Source: Staphylococcus simiae
Lineage (GTDB): Bacteria; Bacillota; Bacilli; Staphylococcales; Staphylococcaceae
Length of the DNA: 64,000 nucleotides
Reading direction: 5' to 3'
NCBI RefSeq assembly: GCF_017357005.1
Contig: NZ_CP071589.1
Span: forward strand, 2,356,001 to 2,420,000
Both the position numbers and the translations under genes were made by a program. This document shows, piece after piece, positions 37,984-46,620 of the stretch; the stretch's first letter is position 1; every line of letters starts with the position of its first letter. Under the pieces are notes generated by a model. That model was not told the origin of the DNA. It made no database searches and saw only the letters and a list, made by a program, of their open reading frames with translations.

Positions 37984-39279
37984 TCAATATCTTGCGTAAG
38001 CCGTCTCTGCGAGTTGGGTTAATGGTTCTAACCCCCACTTGTAGAGACGTTTTGTTGTAAGTGCACGATGAACTTCATGCGTTGATGATAAGCGCCAGTA
38101 TTTCTTTCTTGAATTGGCAATTTTCATTGCACTCTTATGGTCAAGTCCATACTTACGTAACATCTTATATTTGGTTTTTATTCTTTTCCATCTTTTGAGG
38201 ATTAGTTGTCTAATGCGTCGGTTTAACCATGATTGTAACTTCGTTACAAAACCTGTAATAAATCCTTTACCAAAGTAATTTATCCACCCTCGTGTTACTT
38301 GATTAATTTCTGATATAATCTCTTTAAAGGTACCTGGTCTATTTCGTTTCGTTAGACGTCTTAAGGTGCGTTTTAAATTTCTTCTTGCTTCCATAGTCGG
38401 TCTGAAACGATAAGTGCCATTTACTTTGGTCATTAGACAACTCAAGAACTTTAAACGTGTGATAGAACCTACCTTGCTCTTTTCACTATTTACAATAAGT
38501 TTAAGGTCTTTTTCGATAAACTTTGTCACACTTTCCATGACACGTTGACCCGCTCGTTTTGTACGTACAAAGATGACGAAGTCATCTGCATAACGAACAA
38601 AGCGATGACCACGTTTCTCCAATTCATTATCTAATTCGTGAAGATAAATATTACAAAGTAACGGGGAAATAACACCACCTTGCGGTGCACCTATTTCTCT
38701 ACTTCGATAATTACCATTGAGGTCGATTGCACCAACCTGTAGGCTTCTACGAATAAATTTAGAAATGGCTTTATCTTGAACATGTCGTTCAAATAGATAC
38801 ATTAATTTATCATGGTTCAACATATCAAAGCACTGTTTTAAATCACAATCAACTGCAACTAAGTAACCTTCTTCATAGTATGTTGCACATTCTTTAAGTG
38901 CAGTTCCTGTACTACGATTCGGTCTAAAGCCATGACTGTGTTTTGAGAAAGTACGGTCGATACTAGGTTCAATGACTTGTTTAATGGCTTGTTGGATAAC
39001 TCTGTCTCTTGCGACAGGGATTCCAAGCACGCGCTTTTTCCCATTTGATTTAGGTATTTCAACCTTTCTTACTGCTTGTGGCTTATACGTGCCATCAAGC
39101 AGTTTTTGTTTAATTTGTGGAAAGTATTTTGCGAAATGTGATGTTAATTCACTTACTCGCATGCCATCGATGCCAGGTGCACCGTTGTTTTTCTTCACTT
39201 TCTTAATTGCTTTTTGTATATTATTCTCTCTTACAACAAGCTCCATCATAGATGGAGACTCACGATACATTTCTTTCAT
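37984..39279 (-). CDS. ltrA: Group II intron reverse transcriptase/maturase, class C
   Basis: 431 residues. Reverse transcriptase blocks are visible: KNNGAPGIDGMRVSEL, RVLGIPVARDRVIQQA, HGFRPNRSTGTAL, VDCDLKQCFDMLNHD, GAPQGGVISPLL, and the catalytic RYADDFVIF. The maturase (X) domain covers about 290-420. There is no C-terminal HNH endonuclease, as expected for IIC enzymes. The stop codon forms the first bases of domain V. The reading frame is intact, so the protein may still be made. Confidence 0.92.
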   Translation of the reverse strand: MKEMYRESPSMMELVVRENNIQKAIKKVKKNNGAPGIDGMRVSELTSHFAKYFPQIKQKLLDGTYKPQAVRKVEIPKSNGKKRVLGIPVARDRVIQQAIKQVIEPSIDRTFSKHSHGFRPNRSTGTALKECATYYEEGYLVAVDCDLKQCFDMLNHDKLMYLFERHVQDKAISKFIRRSLQVGAIDLNGNYRSREIGAPQGGVISPLLCNIYLHELDNELEKRGHRFVRYADDFVIFVRTKRAGQRVMESVTKFIEKDLKLIVNSEKSKVGSITRLKFLSCLMTKVNGTYRFRPTMEARRNLKRTLRRLTKRNRPGTFKEIISEINQVTRGWINYFGKGFITGFVTKLQSWLNRRIRQLILKRWKRIKTKYKMLRKYGLDHKSAMKIANSRKKYWRLSSTHEVHRALTTKRLYKWGLEPLTQLAETAYARY

Positions 39280-39773
39280 TTCACCTAAGATTTACTGTAC
39301 GCACTCATATATCCTTTTTCGTTCCACTACTTATCTTTCTATGAGTTGCCAATCATTAATTGTATTCTGTACGTTGTAAATCTCTAACCTCCATTCTTTA
39401 CTTTGTATGAATATTGTTCAGTCCTTCAGTATTTCTACCTACTATGACCTCTGCTGACTTCTCATCATTCGTTATTACTACGATTTTTTTTATCGCTGAT
39501 GAGACCTCCCCGGGTAAGAGTAACCACTTTCCACTCATTCCACTGCATCATTTACTATATAGAACTCGGGTAGTATCGGACTTTATCTTGTATTGCAGAT
39601 TCATCCATTCCACATAGCCTTGTATGATATTTCTGTTCGTCAGTGCGAGTGTTTGCGTCCGACTTCCTTCAGATTCCATTTCACAATGGACACCCTTGTC
39701 TTTCGCTAACAGTTCCTACTACCAAGCCTGTAACGGACTTTCACCGTCTAGTAATTACCCATGCCGGGCGCAC
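39280..39773 (-). ncRNA. Group IIC intron ribozyme, 5' domains I-IV
   Basis: Non-coding catalytic RNA upstream of the maturase gene. Short open frames on either strand here are incidental. The conserved TTACCCGGGGAGGTCT block and the GAAGTCAGCAGA block match the IIC core. Confidence 0.8.
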
Positions 39774-39779
39774 AATAAT

Positions 39780-39818
39780 AGCACAAAGATGATTTTATTG
39801 TTAAATCGTCTTTGTGCT
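39780..39818 (-). terminator. Internal hairpin of the IS1272-like element, used as intron target
   Basis: AGCACAAAGA-GATTT pairs with AAATC-TCTTTGTGCT. Joining the exons after intron removal gives ATTATTTTTGGG directly after the stem, a terminator U-tract. Confidence 0.8.
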
Positions 39819-39853
39819 TCTTTATGTTCAATACTCCGTATTGTAGTTTCGCG

Positions 39854-39911
39854 TTCCTAGGGTGCTGTCTCAGCCTGTAGTCTTCGACTAGCACTGCTCC
39901 CTCAGGAGTCT
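39854..39911. repeat. 58-bp block shared with the mosaic repeat at 16206-16263
   Basis: TTCCTAGGGTGCTGTCTCAG to CCTCAGGAGTCT is identical in both places. Here it lies in the left, non-coding part of the IS1272-like element. Confidence 0.85.
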
Positions 39912-40022
39912 TCACTACAATACTTCGTTTTTTATGTAATTTTACATGTAAATACTTCAAAAAAATAAGACACTTTCGTATAATTTAATAAATACCAATA
40001 AACCAAATTAACGAGGTGTCTT

Positions 40023-41756
40023 ATGTATAAAGATTATAACATGACTCAACTTACACTACCAATGGAAACTTCAGTAAAAATTCCTCAAAATGATATTTCA
40101 AGATACGTTAATGACATAGTTGAAAGCATACCAGATAGAGAATTCGACGAATTCAAACATTATCGTGGTGCGACTTCATATCATCCAAAAATGATGTTAA
40201 AAATTATTCTATATGCCTACACACAATCTGTATATTCTGGAAGAAAAATAGAAAGATTACTCAATGATAGTCTTCGTATGATGTGGTTGTCTCAAAATCA
40301 AACACCTTCATATAAAACAATTAATCGATTCAGAGTCAATCCTAAAACAGATGCCTTAATTGAATCTTTATTTATCCAATTTCATAGTCAGTGTCTAAAG
40401 CAAAATCTTATTGATGACCAAGCTATTTTTATCGATGGAACCAAAGTCGAAGCTGATGCCAATAGATATACGTTCGTATGGAAGAAAAGTATTTTAAATT
40501 ATGAAACAGATATAAACGAAAATTCAAAAACAATCTATCAAGAATTAGTAAAGGATAAAATTATACCAGAGATTATAGAAGATAAAGATACTGATTTATC
40601 AAAAGAAGATATTGATTTAATCGGTAGTCACTTGGATAAAGAAATCGAAGATTTAAATCAACAAATTGATAATGAAACACAACCAGAACTAAGAAAGCAA
40701 ACTCGTCAAAAAAGAACTAAAATAAAAAAAGTTAAAAAGAAATTTGATGATTATTCTGACCGAAAGTCGAAGTACGAAGAACAAAAAGCAATTCTTCAAG
40801 ACCGTAATAGTTATTCTAAAACAGACCATGACGCTACTTTTATGAGAATGAAAGAAGATCATATGAAAAATGGACAACTTAAACCAGGATACAATTTACA
40901 AATAGCGACAAATTCGCAATTTGTTTTATCATATAATGTCTACCAAAATCCAACAGATACTAGAACTTTAATACCATTTTTAACTTTAATTAAAGAAACC
41001 TACGGTTATTTACCTGAGTATATTGTCGCTGATGCTGGTTATGGTAGTGAACAAAATTACATGGCTATTATCGATGATTTTAATAGAACACCATTGATTA
41101 CATATGGAATGTTTATTAAAGATAAAACTAAAAAATTTAAAAGTGACATTTTTAATACTCAGAACTGGGATTATGATGAAATCAACGATGAATTTATTTG
41201 TCCAAATCAAAAACGATTAGGATTTAAACGATATGCTTATCGTAATGATAAATATGGATTCAAAAGAGATTTTAAATTATATGAATGTGATGATTGTACA
41301 GATTGTCCACTCAAACATCAATGTATGAAATCAAAGTCAAAAACAAATAAAAAAATAATGAAGAATTATAATTGGGAGTATTTTAAATCTCAAGTAAATC
41401 AAAAGCTTTCTGAGCCAGAAACGAAAAAAATCTATAGTCAAAGAAAAATTGACGTAGAACCTGTTTTTGGATTCACGAAGGCTATTTTGGGGTTCACTCG
41501 AATGTCAGTTCGAGGACTCGATAAGGTTAAACGTGAACTTGGATTTGTATTAATGGCAGTTAACATAAGGAAGCTAGCAGCTCAAGGAGCTGTTTATTTC
41601 AAAATTAATAATGAAAAAGACAATTTCTATCAATTTTCAATAGAAATTGTCTTTTTTACTTTCACCAAGAACTTAATGTCCCAGGCTCTTAGGGAGTGGG
41701 ATAGAAATAATTGTTTCATAACAAATTATTTCGTAATCCCACCCCGGCAAGACTGA
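40023..41756 (+). CDS. IS1272-like transposase (IS1182 family), C-terminally extended
   Basis: 577 residues. It starts MYKDYNMTQLTLPMETSVKI and has the IS1182-family DDE core: D in FIDGTKVEADANRYTF, D in VADAGYGSEQN, E in VEPVFGFTKAILGFTRMS. A cysteine cluster (ECDDCTDCPLKHQC) lies in the insertion domain. The frame runs through the internal hairpin (AAAGACAATTTCTAT) and the right terminal repeat, and stops 68 bp outside the element, so about the last 22 residues are not transposon-encoded. Normal IS1272 transposases are shorter, so the native stop may be lost. Confidence 0.9.
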   Translation: MYKDYNMTQLTLPMETSVKIPQNDISRYVNDIVESIPDREFDEFKHYRGATSYHPKMMLKIILYAYTQSVYSGRKIERLLNDSLRMMWLSQNQTPSYKTINRFRVNPKTDALIESLFIQFHSQCLKQNLIDDQAIFIDGTKVEADANRYTFVWKKSILNYETDINENSKTIYQELVKDKIIPEIIEDKDTDLSKEDIDLIGSHLDKEIEDLNQQIDNETQPELRKQTRQKRTKIKKVKKKFDDYSDRKSKYEEQKAILQDRNSYSKTDHDATFMRMKEDHMKNGQLKPGYNLQIATNSQFVLSYNVYQNPTDTRTLIPFLTLIKETYGYLPEYIVADAGYGSEQNYMAIIDDFNRTPLITYGMFIKDKTKKFKSDIFNTQNWDYDEINDEFICPNQKRLGFKRYAYRNDKYGFKRDFKLYECDDCTDCPLKHQCMKSKSKTNKKIMKNYNWEYFKSQVNQKLSEPETKKIYSQRKIDVEPVFGFTKAILGFTRMSVRGLDKVKRELGFVLMAVNIRKLAAQGAVYFKINNEKDNFYQFSIEIVFFTFTKNLMSQALREWDRNNCFITNYFVIPPRQD

Positions 41757-41856
41757 CTAGGTTTGTAAAACGTTGATTTATCAACATTTTACAAACCAGA
41801 CAGTTACTGCCAAATGCTTGAATTTAAGTGTGACATGTTTTTGTCCCAGACTCTAT
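41692..41856. repeat. Intergenic repeat family A, copy 4 (full length)
   Basis: GGGAGTGGGATAGAAATAAT pairs with ATTATTTCGTAATCCCACCC; then CGGCAAGACTGACTAGG, an AACGTTGATTTATCAAC inner hairpin, the CAGTTACTGCCAAATGCTT block, and a closing TTTTTGTCCCAGACTC. It fills most of the gap 41757-42092. Confidence 0.85.
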
Positions 41857-42092
41857 ACAGTTGTATGACAATAACAACTGTATTTTTCTATTTTAATAAT
41901 TAGAAGCTCTAGCGCTATTGCTACTTTTGGCAACAATTATATTCCTTTTTCTACACGCTCGATTACTACAAGAGTTATAGACTTATCTCCTAAAAAAGCC
42001 AAAACTTTATTTTTTCTATTATTTGCTTTAAAATGTGTTGTTGAGTTTTTATATTATTTTATACTTTTATTTACTGAAGGGTTATGTATATC

Positions 42093-43187
42093 ATGAGTTC
42101 TATCAAGGAGACAATTATTGTTGCTTTTGCATTTGTAGGTGTCGTAGTAGGTGCTGGTTTTGCTACTGGACAAGAGATTTTCCAATTCTTCACTAGCCAT
42201 GGTTCATACAGTATCATCGGTATTATCGTTACTGGTATCATCGTTACTTTTGGTGGCATTATTGTCATGCAAACGGGATATCAACTTCAATCTACTAATC
42301 ATACAAATTCTATTCATTATTTTTTACATCCATTCATCGCTAAATTATTTGATATTATTTTAACGGTATTTCTACTGTCATTAGCCATCATTATGACAGC
42401 TGGTGGTGCTGCAACGATACATCAAAGTTTCAATTTACCCTATTGGCTTAGTTCGCTAATCATTGTCATCAGTATAGCTGCTACTTTATTTTTAAAATTT
42501 GATCGTTTAATAGCAGTACTTGGGGGTGTCACACCGTTTTTAGTAGCAATTGTCACAATTATAGCTATCTATTACTTCACCAATGGCTCAATGGATATTC
42601 AGTCTGCTAACCAATATGCATCAGAACATCAATCTGCAACCTTTCACTGGTGGTTTGATGCTATCAATTATGCTAGTTTACAAATCGCTGCTGCCTTTAG
42701 TTTCCTTTCAGTCATGGGTGGAAGACTTAAACATCGTCAATCTGCTTTTTATGGTGGTTTACTAGGTGGATTATTAATCACTTTTCTACTATTAATGATT
42801 AATTTAGGATTACTGACGCAATTTAACCAAATTAAGCATATACCTTTACCAGCTTTATTATTAGCTAATCATATTTCACCATCGATTGGCTTAATTATGT
42901 CAGTGATCATGATACTCGTTATCTATAACACTGTAGTAGGATTAATGTATGCGTTTGCTACACGCTTTAGTCACCCATTTTCAACACGTTATTTTATGTT
43001 GATTATTGCAATGGCCGTATTAACTTATATTTGTACTTTTATAGGCTTTATTTCTTTAATTGGTAAATTATTCCCATTAATGGGCATCTTTGGATTTATT
43101 TTACTCATTCCAATTTTTTATAAAGGTGTTATTAATCACCTTTCCAACTCAAAAAAAGCTGATCGTCCGTCTGACAAAAGACGTTAA
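42093..43187 (+). CDS. YkvI-like integral membrane transporter
   Basis: 364 residues with about ten membrane segments. The opening VAFAFVGVVVGAGFATGQEIFQFF resembles the first helix of LeuT-fold sodium/amino-acid symporters, the family that holds B. subtilis YkvI. The substrate is not known. GAAGGG is 11 bases before the ATG at 42093; an ATG three codons earlier is too close. The stop lies within the downstream terminator. Confidence 0.75.
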   Translation: MSSIKETIIVAFAFVGVVVGAGFATGQEIFQFFTSHGSYSIIGIIVTGIIVTFGGIIVMQTGYQLQSTNHTNSIHYFLHPFIAKLFDIILTVFLLSLAIIMTAGGAATIHQSFNLPYWLSSLIIVISIAATLFLKFDRLIAVLGGVTPFLVAIVTIIAIYYFTNGSMDIQSANQYASEHQSATFHWWFDAINYASLQIAAAFSFLSVMGGRLKHRQSAFYGGLLGGLLITFLLLMINLGLLTQFNQIKHIPLPALLLANHISPSIGLIMSVIMILVIYNTVVGLMYAFATRFSHPFSTRYFMLIIAMAVLTYICTFIGFISLIGKLFPLMGIFGFILLIPIFYKGVINHLSNSKKADRPSDKRR

Positions 43188-43202
43188 CGACCAGCTTTTT
43201 TC
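43153..43202. terminator. Bidirectional terminator overlapping the ykvI-like stop
   Basis: AAAAAAGCTG-TCGT pairs with ACGA-CAGCTTTTTT between convergent genes, with an inner GTC/GAC stem. Confidence 0.85.
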
Positions 43203-43205
43203 TTA

Positions 43206-43799
43206 TTAATTGTCTAATACTTGTTGCCCTGCTATTAAACCTTGTTGTGTAATTTCATGACTATTAACCCATACTTCAGTCACATTAGCACCTCGTGATT
43301 GAAATAAATCAATCACATGTTGACTACCTTCAAGTGTAACCATTGGATCATTTTCACCCATTGATAGCAATACCGACACATCACTCATATCTTTATTGTC
43401 AGCAATATCTAATGGGTATAATGGTGCATATAATAATGCCTTTTTAAAAGGTGCATCTGGGCGTAACATTAAATTAATAGCAATGTTAGAGCCGTTTGAG
43501 AATCCGACTAGTACGGCCTTTTCAAGATCAAAATCATACGTTTCAGCCGCTTCTTTAATAAAATTCAGCAATTCTTGGCCTCGGTATTCAAGATCCTCTA
43601 AATCATAAATACCATCACCTAATCTCTTAAAATAACGATTCATGCCATTTTCAGAAATTTGTCCTCGAATACCTAACAAATTGTAATTAGGATTCAACGC
43701 TTCACCTAAAGGTAATAAATCATGTTCATCGCCACCCGTACCGTGTAATAAAATTAGCGTTGGTGACTCGTGTTTACCTGGTTTAAATATATGTTTCAT
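43206..43799 (-). CDS. mhqD: MhqD-type carboxylesterase/phospholipase
   Basis: 197 residues, alpha/beta hydrolase of the carboxylesterase-phospholipase type: LHGTGGDEHDLLPLG, nucleophile VGFSNGSNIA, acid in GENDPMV, and His in VNSHEITQQ. In S. aureus the mhqRED operon responds to quinones and related electrophiles. It is the last gene of that operon. AGGAGGAT favours the ATG at 43799 over an upstream TTG. Confidence 0.88.
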   Translation of the reverse strand: MKHIFKPGKHESPTLILLHGTGGDEHDLLPLGEALNPNYNLLGIRGQISENGMNRYFKRLGDGIYDLEDLEYRGQELLNFIKEAAETYDFDLEKAVLVGFSNGSNIAINLMLRPDAPFKKALLYAPLYPLDIADNKDMSDVSVLLSMGENDPMVTLEGSQHVIDLFQSRGANVTEVWVNSHEITQQGLIAGQQVLDN

Positions 43800-43836
43800 A
43801 TCATTATCCTCCAATCCTTTTAGTCATTTCTCATAC

Positions 43837-44805
43837 TTAATCATGCTGTCTTGTTGTATCGAATGCTCTGATTTCTGATTCAATATAATCTCTTTTACTT
43901 TCTAAAAATGGTGGTAATGATAAACTTTCACCTAATGTTTCATAAGGTTCATCGCCCATAAATCCAGGGCCATCAGTTGATACTTCTATTAAAATATGAC
44001 CTACTCGTGCATATAATGCTTCAAAGAAGAAACGATCTACTAGACCAGAATTAGATAAGCCAATTTCTTCATATTTATCAGCCCATGCTTGAATTGCATC
44101 ATGATCACTTACTCTAAATGATACGTGATGAACTTCACCATAACCTTGTCGTGCTACAGGGCTTTCAGTATCTTTTCTTAATATGACTTGTCCGCCATTA
44201 CCACCTTCGCCAACTTCCAGTAATGCAACATCTTCTTCACTCACAATAGTAGTCATACCATAAACAGTTTCTAAAATATTTTTAAAGTCTTCGAAGTAGC
44301 TTACTGTAATTTCGATAGGACCTAAACCATAAATAGCTTTATCTTGTGGTACTGGACCATTTTTCCAAGGAATACCAGGCGCTACACCTTTATTATTTTC
44401 ATCTGAAATAAGTTGATACACTTGTCCATCAGATTCCTCAAATGGCAATACTTTTTTACCAAATAATTCTTGAATACCATCATGTTTTACACCATAGTCA
44501 TTAAAACGTTGTGCATAATATTCTAGCGCTGCATCATTAGGCACACGGAATGATGGTCTAGAAATTGAATTTGTACCTGAATGACCTTGTGGAATATCAG
44601 GGAAATCGAAGAATGTCATATCTGTACCAGCAGAACCAACATCATCTGCAAAGAAAGTATGATACGTATAAATATCATCTTGGTTTACTGTTTTTTTAAC
44701 TAATCTCATACCTAATACATCTGTGAAAAATTTATAGTTACGTTCCGCATCATCTGTAATAGCAGTAACGTGGTGAATTCCTAATAATTGAGTATTGTTT
44801 GTCAT
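43837..44805 (-). CDS. mhqE: Ring-cleaving dioxygenase (VOC family)
   Basis: 322 residues with two VOC modules. N-terminal GIHHVTAITDDAERNYKFFTDVLGMRLVKKTVNQDD and YGEVHHVSFRVSDHDAIQAW supply the metal His residues, and E in GHILIEVSTDGPGF the Glu. Family members are thought to open hydroquinone rings. It lies between mhqR and mhqD. A second MhqR-like operator lies just before its start. Confidence 0.9.
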   Translation of the reverse strand: MTNNTQLLGIHHVTAITDDAERNYKFFTDVLGMRLVKKTVNQDDIYTYHTFFADDVGSAGTDMTFFDFPDIPQGHSGTNSISRPSFRVPNDAALEYYAQRFNDYGVKHDGIQELFGKKVLPFEESDGQVYQLISDENNKGVAPGIPWKNGPVPQDKAIYGLGPIEITVSYFEDFKNILETVYGMTTIVSEEDVALLEVGEGGNGGQVILRKDTESPVARQGYGEVHHVSFRVSDHDAIQAWADKYEEIGLSNSGLVDRFFFEALYARVGHILIEVSTDGPGFMGDEPYETLGESLSLPPFLESKRDYIESEIRAFDTTRQHD

Positions 44806-44832
44806 AATAAATGCCTTCTCTCTTTTGTAATT

Positions 44833-44850
44833 TATTTCTAATTCGAGATA
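44833..44850. promoter_or_regulatory. Putative MhqR operator between mhqR and mhqE
   Basis: TATTTCTAATTCGAGATA is an imperfect palindrome close to the MhqR consensus TATCTCGAATTCnAGATA, in the gap before mhqE. Confidence 0.7.
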
Positions 44851-44877
44851 ATTCTCGCTAATTTTTTAGTGCACGAT

Positions 44878-45312
44878 TTACACTTTGGTAGATTGTGCAC
44901 TTAATTTCTTAAAAGCCTGTTGTAAGATCATTAATTCGTCGTCTGTTAATACTCCAAATGCTTCAGTTAACGTTGCAGCGTGTTGTGGAAAAATAGTAGC
45001 CATTTGTTGTTGTCCATAGTCAGTCAAACAAGCCATATAAACCCTTTTATCTGTAGTATCTTTCTGACGCGTGATCCATCCTTTATTTTCAAGTTGTGCC
45101 ACAACATACGAAATACTACTGCTTGCGATTAATACTCGGTCTCGAATACGTTGAATAGGTTGCGGCCCTTTATTATAGAGTAATTCTAGAACTGCAAACT
45201 CAGTAATATTCAAACCATATCGCTTAGCATCTTCTTTAGTGATTTGTTCTAGCTTATCTAATGCTCTATTCATACCTACAAAGGTGTTAAGTGATTGCTT
45301 AGTTCGCTCCAT
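44878..45312 (-). CDS. mhqR: MarR-family quinone-sensing repressor
   Basis: 144 residues with a MarR winged helix: [66 protein letters not shown] contains the recognition helix and wing DTTDKR. It should repress mhqE and mhqD and itself. Gene order R-E-D and the two flanking palindromes support the assignment. Confidence 0.88.
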   Translation of the reverse strand: MERTKQSLNTFVGMNRALDKLEQITKEDAKRYGLNITEFAVLELLYNKGPQPIQRIRDRVLIASSSISYVVAQLENKGWITRQKDTTDKRVYMACLTDYGQQQMATIFPQHAATLTEAFGVLTDDELMILQQAFKKLSAQSTKV

Positions 45313-45333
45313 TTCACCACCGCCTTTCTTATT

Positions 45334-45351
45334 TATTTCGATTTCGAGATA
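45334..45351. promoter_or_regulatory. Putative MhqR operator upstream of mhqR
   Basis: TATTTCGATTTCGAGATA, a near copy of the site at 44833-44850, lies 22 bp upstream of the mhqR start. Confidence 0.7.
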
Positions 45352-45441
45352 AATTATATACCTAGTATTTTATATTGTCAACACCTTAGCTTATGCTGTC
45401 GTCAAAGCTACCACATCAACGATTGTACTGAAACAATAAAA

Positions 45442-45464
45442 ACAGAGGCATCAGATACCCCTGT
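45442..45464 (-). terminator. Terminator of the zinc-binding lipoprotein gene
   Basis: On the minus strand, ACAGGGG / CCTCTGT followed by TTTTATT. Confidence 0.65.
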
Positions 45465-45501
45465 TTAGTTTAATTCATACTGTGCTATGTCAGTATGTTG
45501 T

Positions 45502-46425
45502 TTAATCATTCAATGCTTGTTGTAATGAACGAATATTTTTCTTCATTAATGATTGATATGTTATATCTTGATTTTGTTCTTCTTTAGTTAAGGTTGCCAT
45601 ATTATGGAAACTTAAAGGTTCTGTATTCGTCTCTTTCTTTATAACATCAGTAACTTTTGATGAAATATTCTGCTCATATAATACATACGGCATCTTAGCA
45701 TCTTTAATATCGTGAACGATGCTCAATACTTTTTTCTGACTAGGTTCTTCATCATTCATGCCGTTGACACCCTCTTGTTCAAAGTCATAACGTTTAGCTA
45801 AGTATCCAAGAGAATCATGAGAAATAATTACTTTATGACGTTTAGCATGTTTAGTTGCTTTTACTAATTGTTCGTTAATATGTTCTAGGTCTTTATCCAC
45901 TTTTTTATAATTATCTTCATAATATGAACGATGCTTAGGATCTTGTGCTATTAATTTATTTTTAATTTCTTTGGCAAAAGTGCGTTCTACTACTGGATCT
46001 AGCCAAATATGAGGATCATACTCTGAATGTTCATCTTCATCAGCTTTTAATAATTGAGAAGACTTCAATGACTCAGCTAAAGGTAATTTCATCTCTTTAT
46101 TATTAATAGACTTAGCAATTTTACCAGCAACTGGATCCATTTTGTTACTAGAATAAATAAATAAATCTCCCTTAGCAATTTGTAACATATCTTTTTGCGT
46201 TGGTTCATAAGAATGAATGTCTGCACCCGCAGGATATATTGATTTTACTTCAGCATATTTACCACCAATTTGAGACGTGATACTTTGAAATGCAAATGTC
46301 GTAGTAAAGATTTTCATTTTATTTTTTTCACTAATATTATCTTTGTTATGTTCGTTATTATTACCACAAGCAGCTATACTTATCGACATGATCAACAATG
46401 CTGCAATTAATACTATTTTTTTCAA
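45502..46425 (-). CDS. Zinc ABC transporter substrate-binding lipoprotein (AdcA/ZnuA type)
   Basis: 307 residues. Signal peptide with lipobox AAC (about residue 20), then the cluster A-I metal-binding fold. Likely ligands are H in GADIHSYEPTQ, H in YDPHIWLDP, H in ISHDSLGYL and the C-terminal YEQNIS/SFHNM region; a short acidic His stretch (DEDEHSEYD) lies before the second. The ZinT domain of S. aureus AdcA is absent. No permease or ATPase genes are adjacent, so it probably feeds a transporter encoded elsewhere. Start is TTG with GGAGGACA. Confidence 0.85.
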   Translation of the reverse strand: MKKIVLIAALLIMSISIAACGNNNEHNKDNISEKNKMKIFTTTFAFQSITSQIGGKYAEVKSIYPAGADIHSYEPTQKDMLQIAKGDLFIYSSNKMDPVAGKIAKSINNKEMKLPLAESLKSSQLLKADEDEHSEYDPHIWLDPVVERTFAKEIKNKLIAQDPKHRSYYEDNYKKVDKDLEHINEQLVKATKHAKRHKVIISHDSLGYLAKRYDFEQEGVNGMNDEEPSQKKVLSIVHDIKDAKMPYVLYEQNISSKVTDVIKKETNTEPLSFHNMATLTKEEQNQDITYQSLMKKNIRSLQQALND

Positions 46426-46442
46426 TCAGATGTCCTCCAAAG

Positions 46443-46455
46443 CGTAATTATTCCG
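46443..46455. promoter_or_regulatory. Putative Zur box
   Basis: CGTAATTATTCCG differs by one base from the core CGTAATnATTACG of the staphylococcal Zur box. It lies 18 bp before the start of the zinc-binding lipoprotein. Confidence 0.55.
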
Positions 46456-46620
46456 TATTCAACTATATGTTAATTGACTTTAAAATGCAATATAAATAAT
46501 TAGAATCGTCATATTTACATAACACTGATTCAAAACAATTTTTAACATCATTAAACACATGCAAGGTTTGGTTCATAAAAACAAGGGAATATATAATATA
46601 TATAAGGAGTTGATACAATT

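Larger units (their letters stand above)
35710..39773 (-). mobile_element. Group IIC intron, interrupted by an IS21-family element
   Basis: On the minus strand the intron begins GTGCGCCCGGCATGGGT at 39773 and ends CCTCCTACTCGAT at 35710. The 5' domain I shares long blocks with the Oceanobacillus iheyensis IIC intron (AGGGTGTCC, GGAATCTGAAGGAAG, TTACCCGGGGAGGTCT, GAAGTCAGCAGA). Domain V (37951-37985) is intact and starts at the reverse transcriptase stop. Without the IS21 insert and its duplication the intron is about 1.87 kb. As expected for class C, the insertion point directly follows a terminator stem. Confidence 0.88.
35687..41688 (+). mobile_element. IS1272-like (IS1182-family) element carrying a group IIC intron and an IS21 element
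   Basis: The left terminal repeat GAGGCTGGGACAT (35687) faces GTCCCAGGCTC (ending at 41688) in inverted orientation. Subtracting the 4064-bp intron block leaves about 1.94 kb, the size of IS1272. The transposase at 40023 has IS1272-type sequence. The left part contains a terminator hairpin, which the intron has entered, and a 58-bp block that also occurs free at 16206. The element sits 6 bp after fbp and abuts a family A repeat on its right. No clear target duplication is visible. Confidence 0.85.

Noticed and set aside
39414-39860. Open frames on the plus strand over the intron 5' region (two of 67 and 78 residues)
   Set aside because: They lie antisense to the group IIC ribozyme core, have no ribosome site, and their codon pattern follows the conserved RNA, not a protein.
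35673-41695. A target-site duplication for the IS1272-like element
   Set aside because: The flanks (TTTA on the left, TTAG on the right) do not match; this family often targets inverted repeats without a clear duplication.
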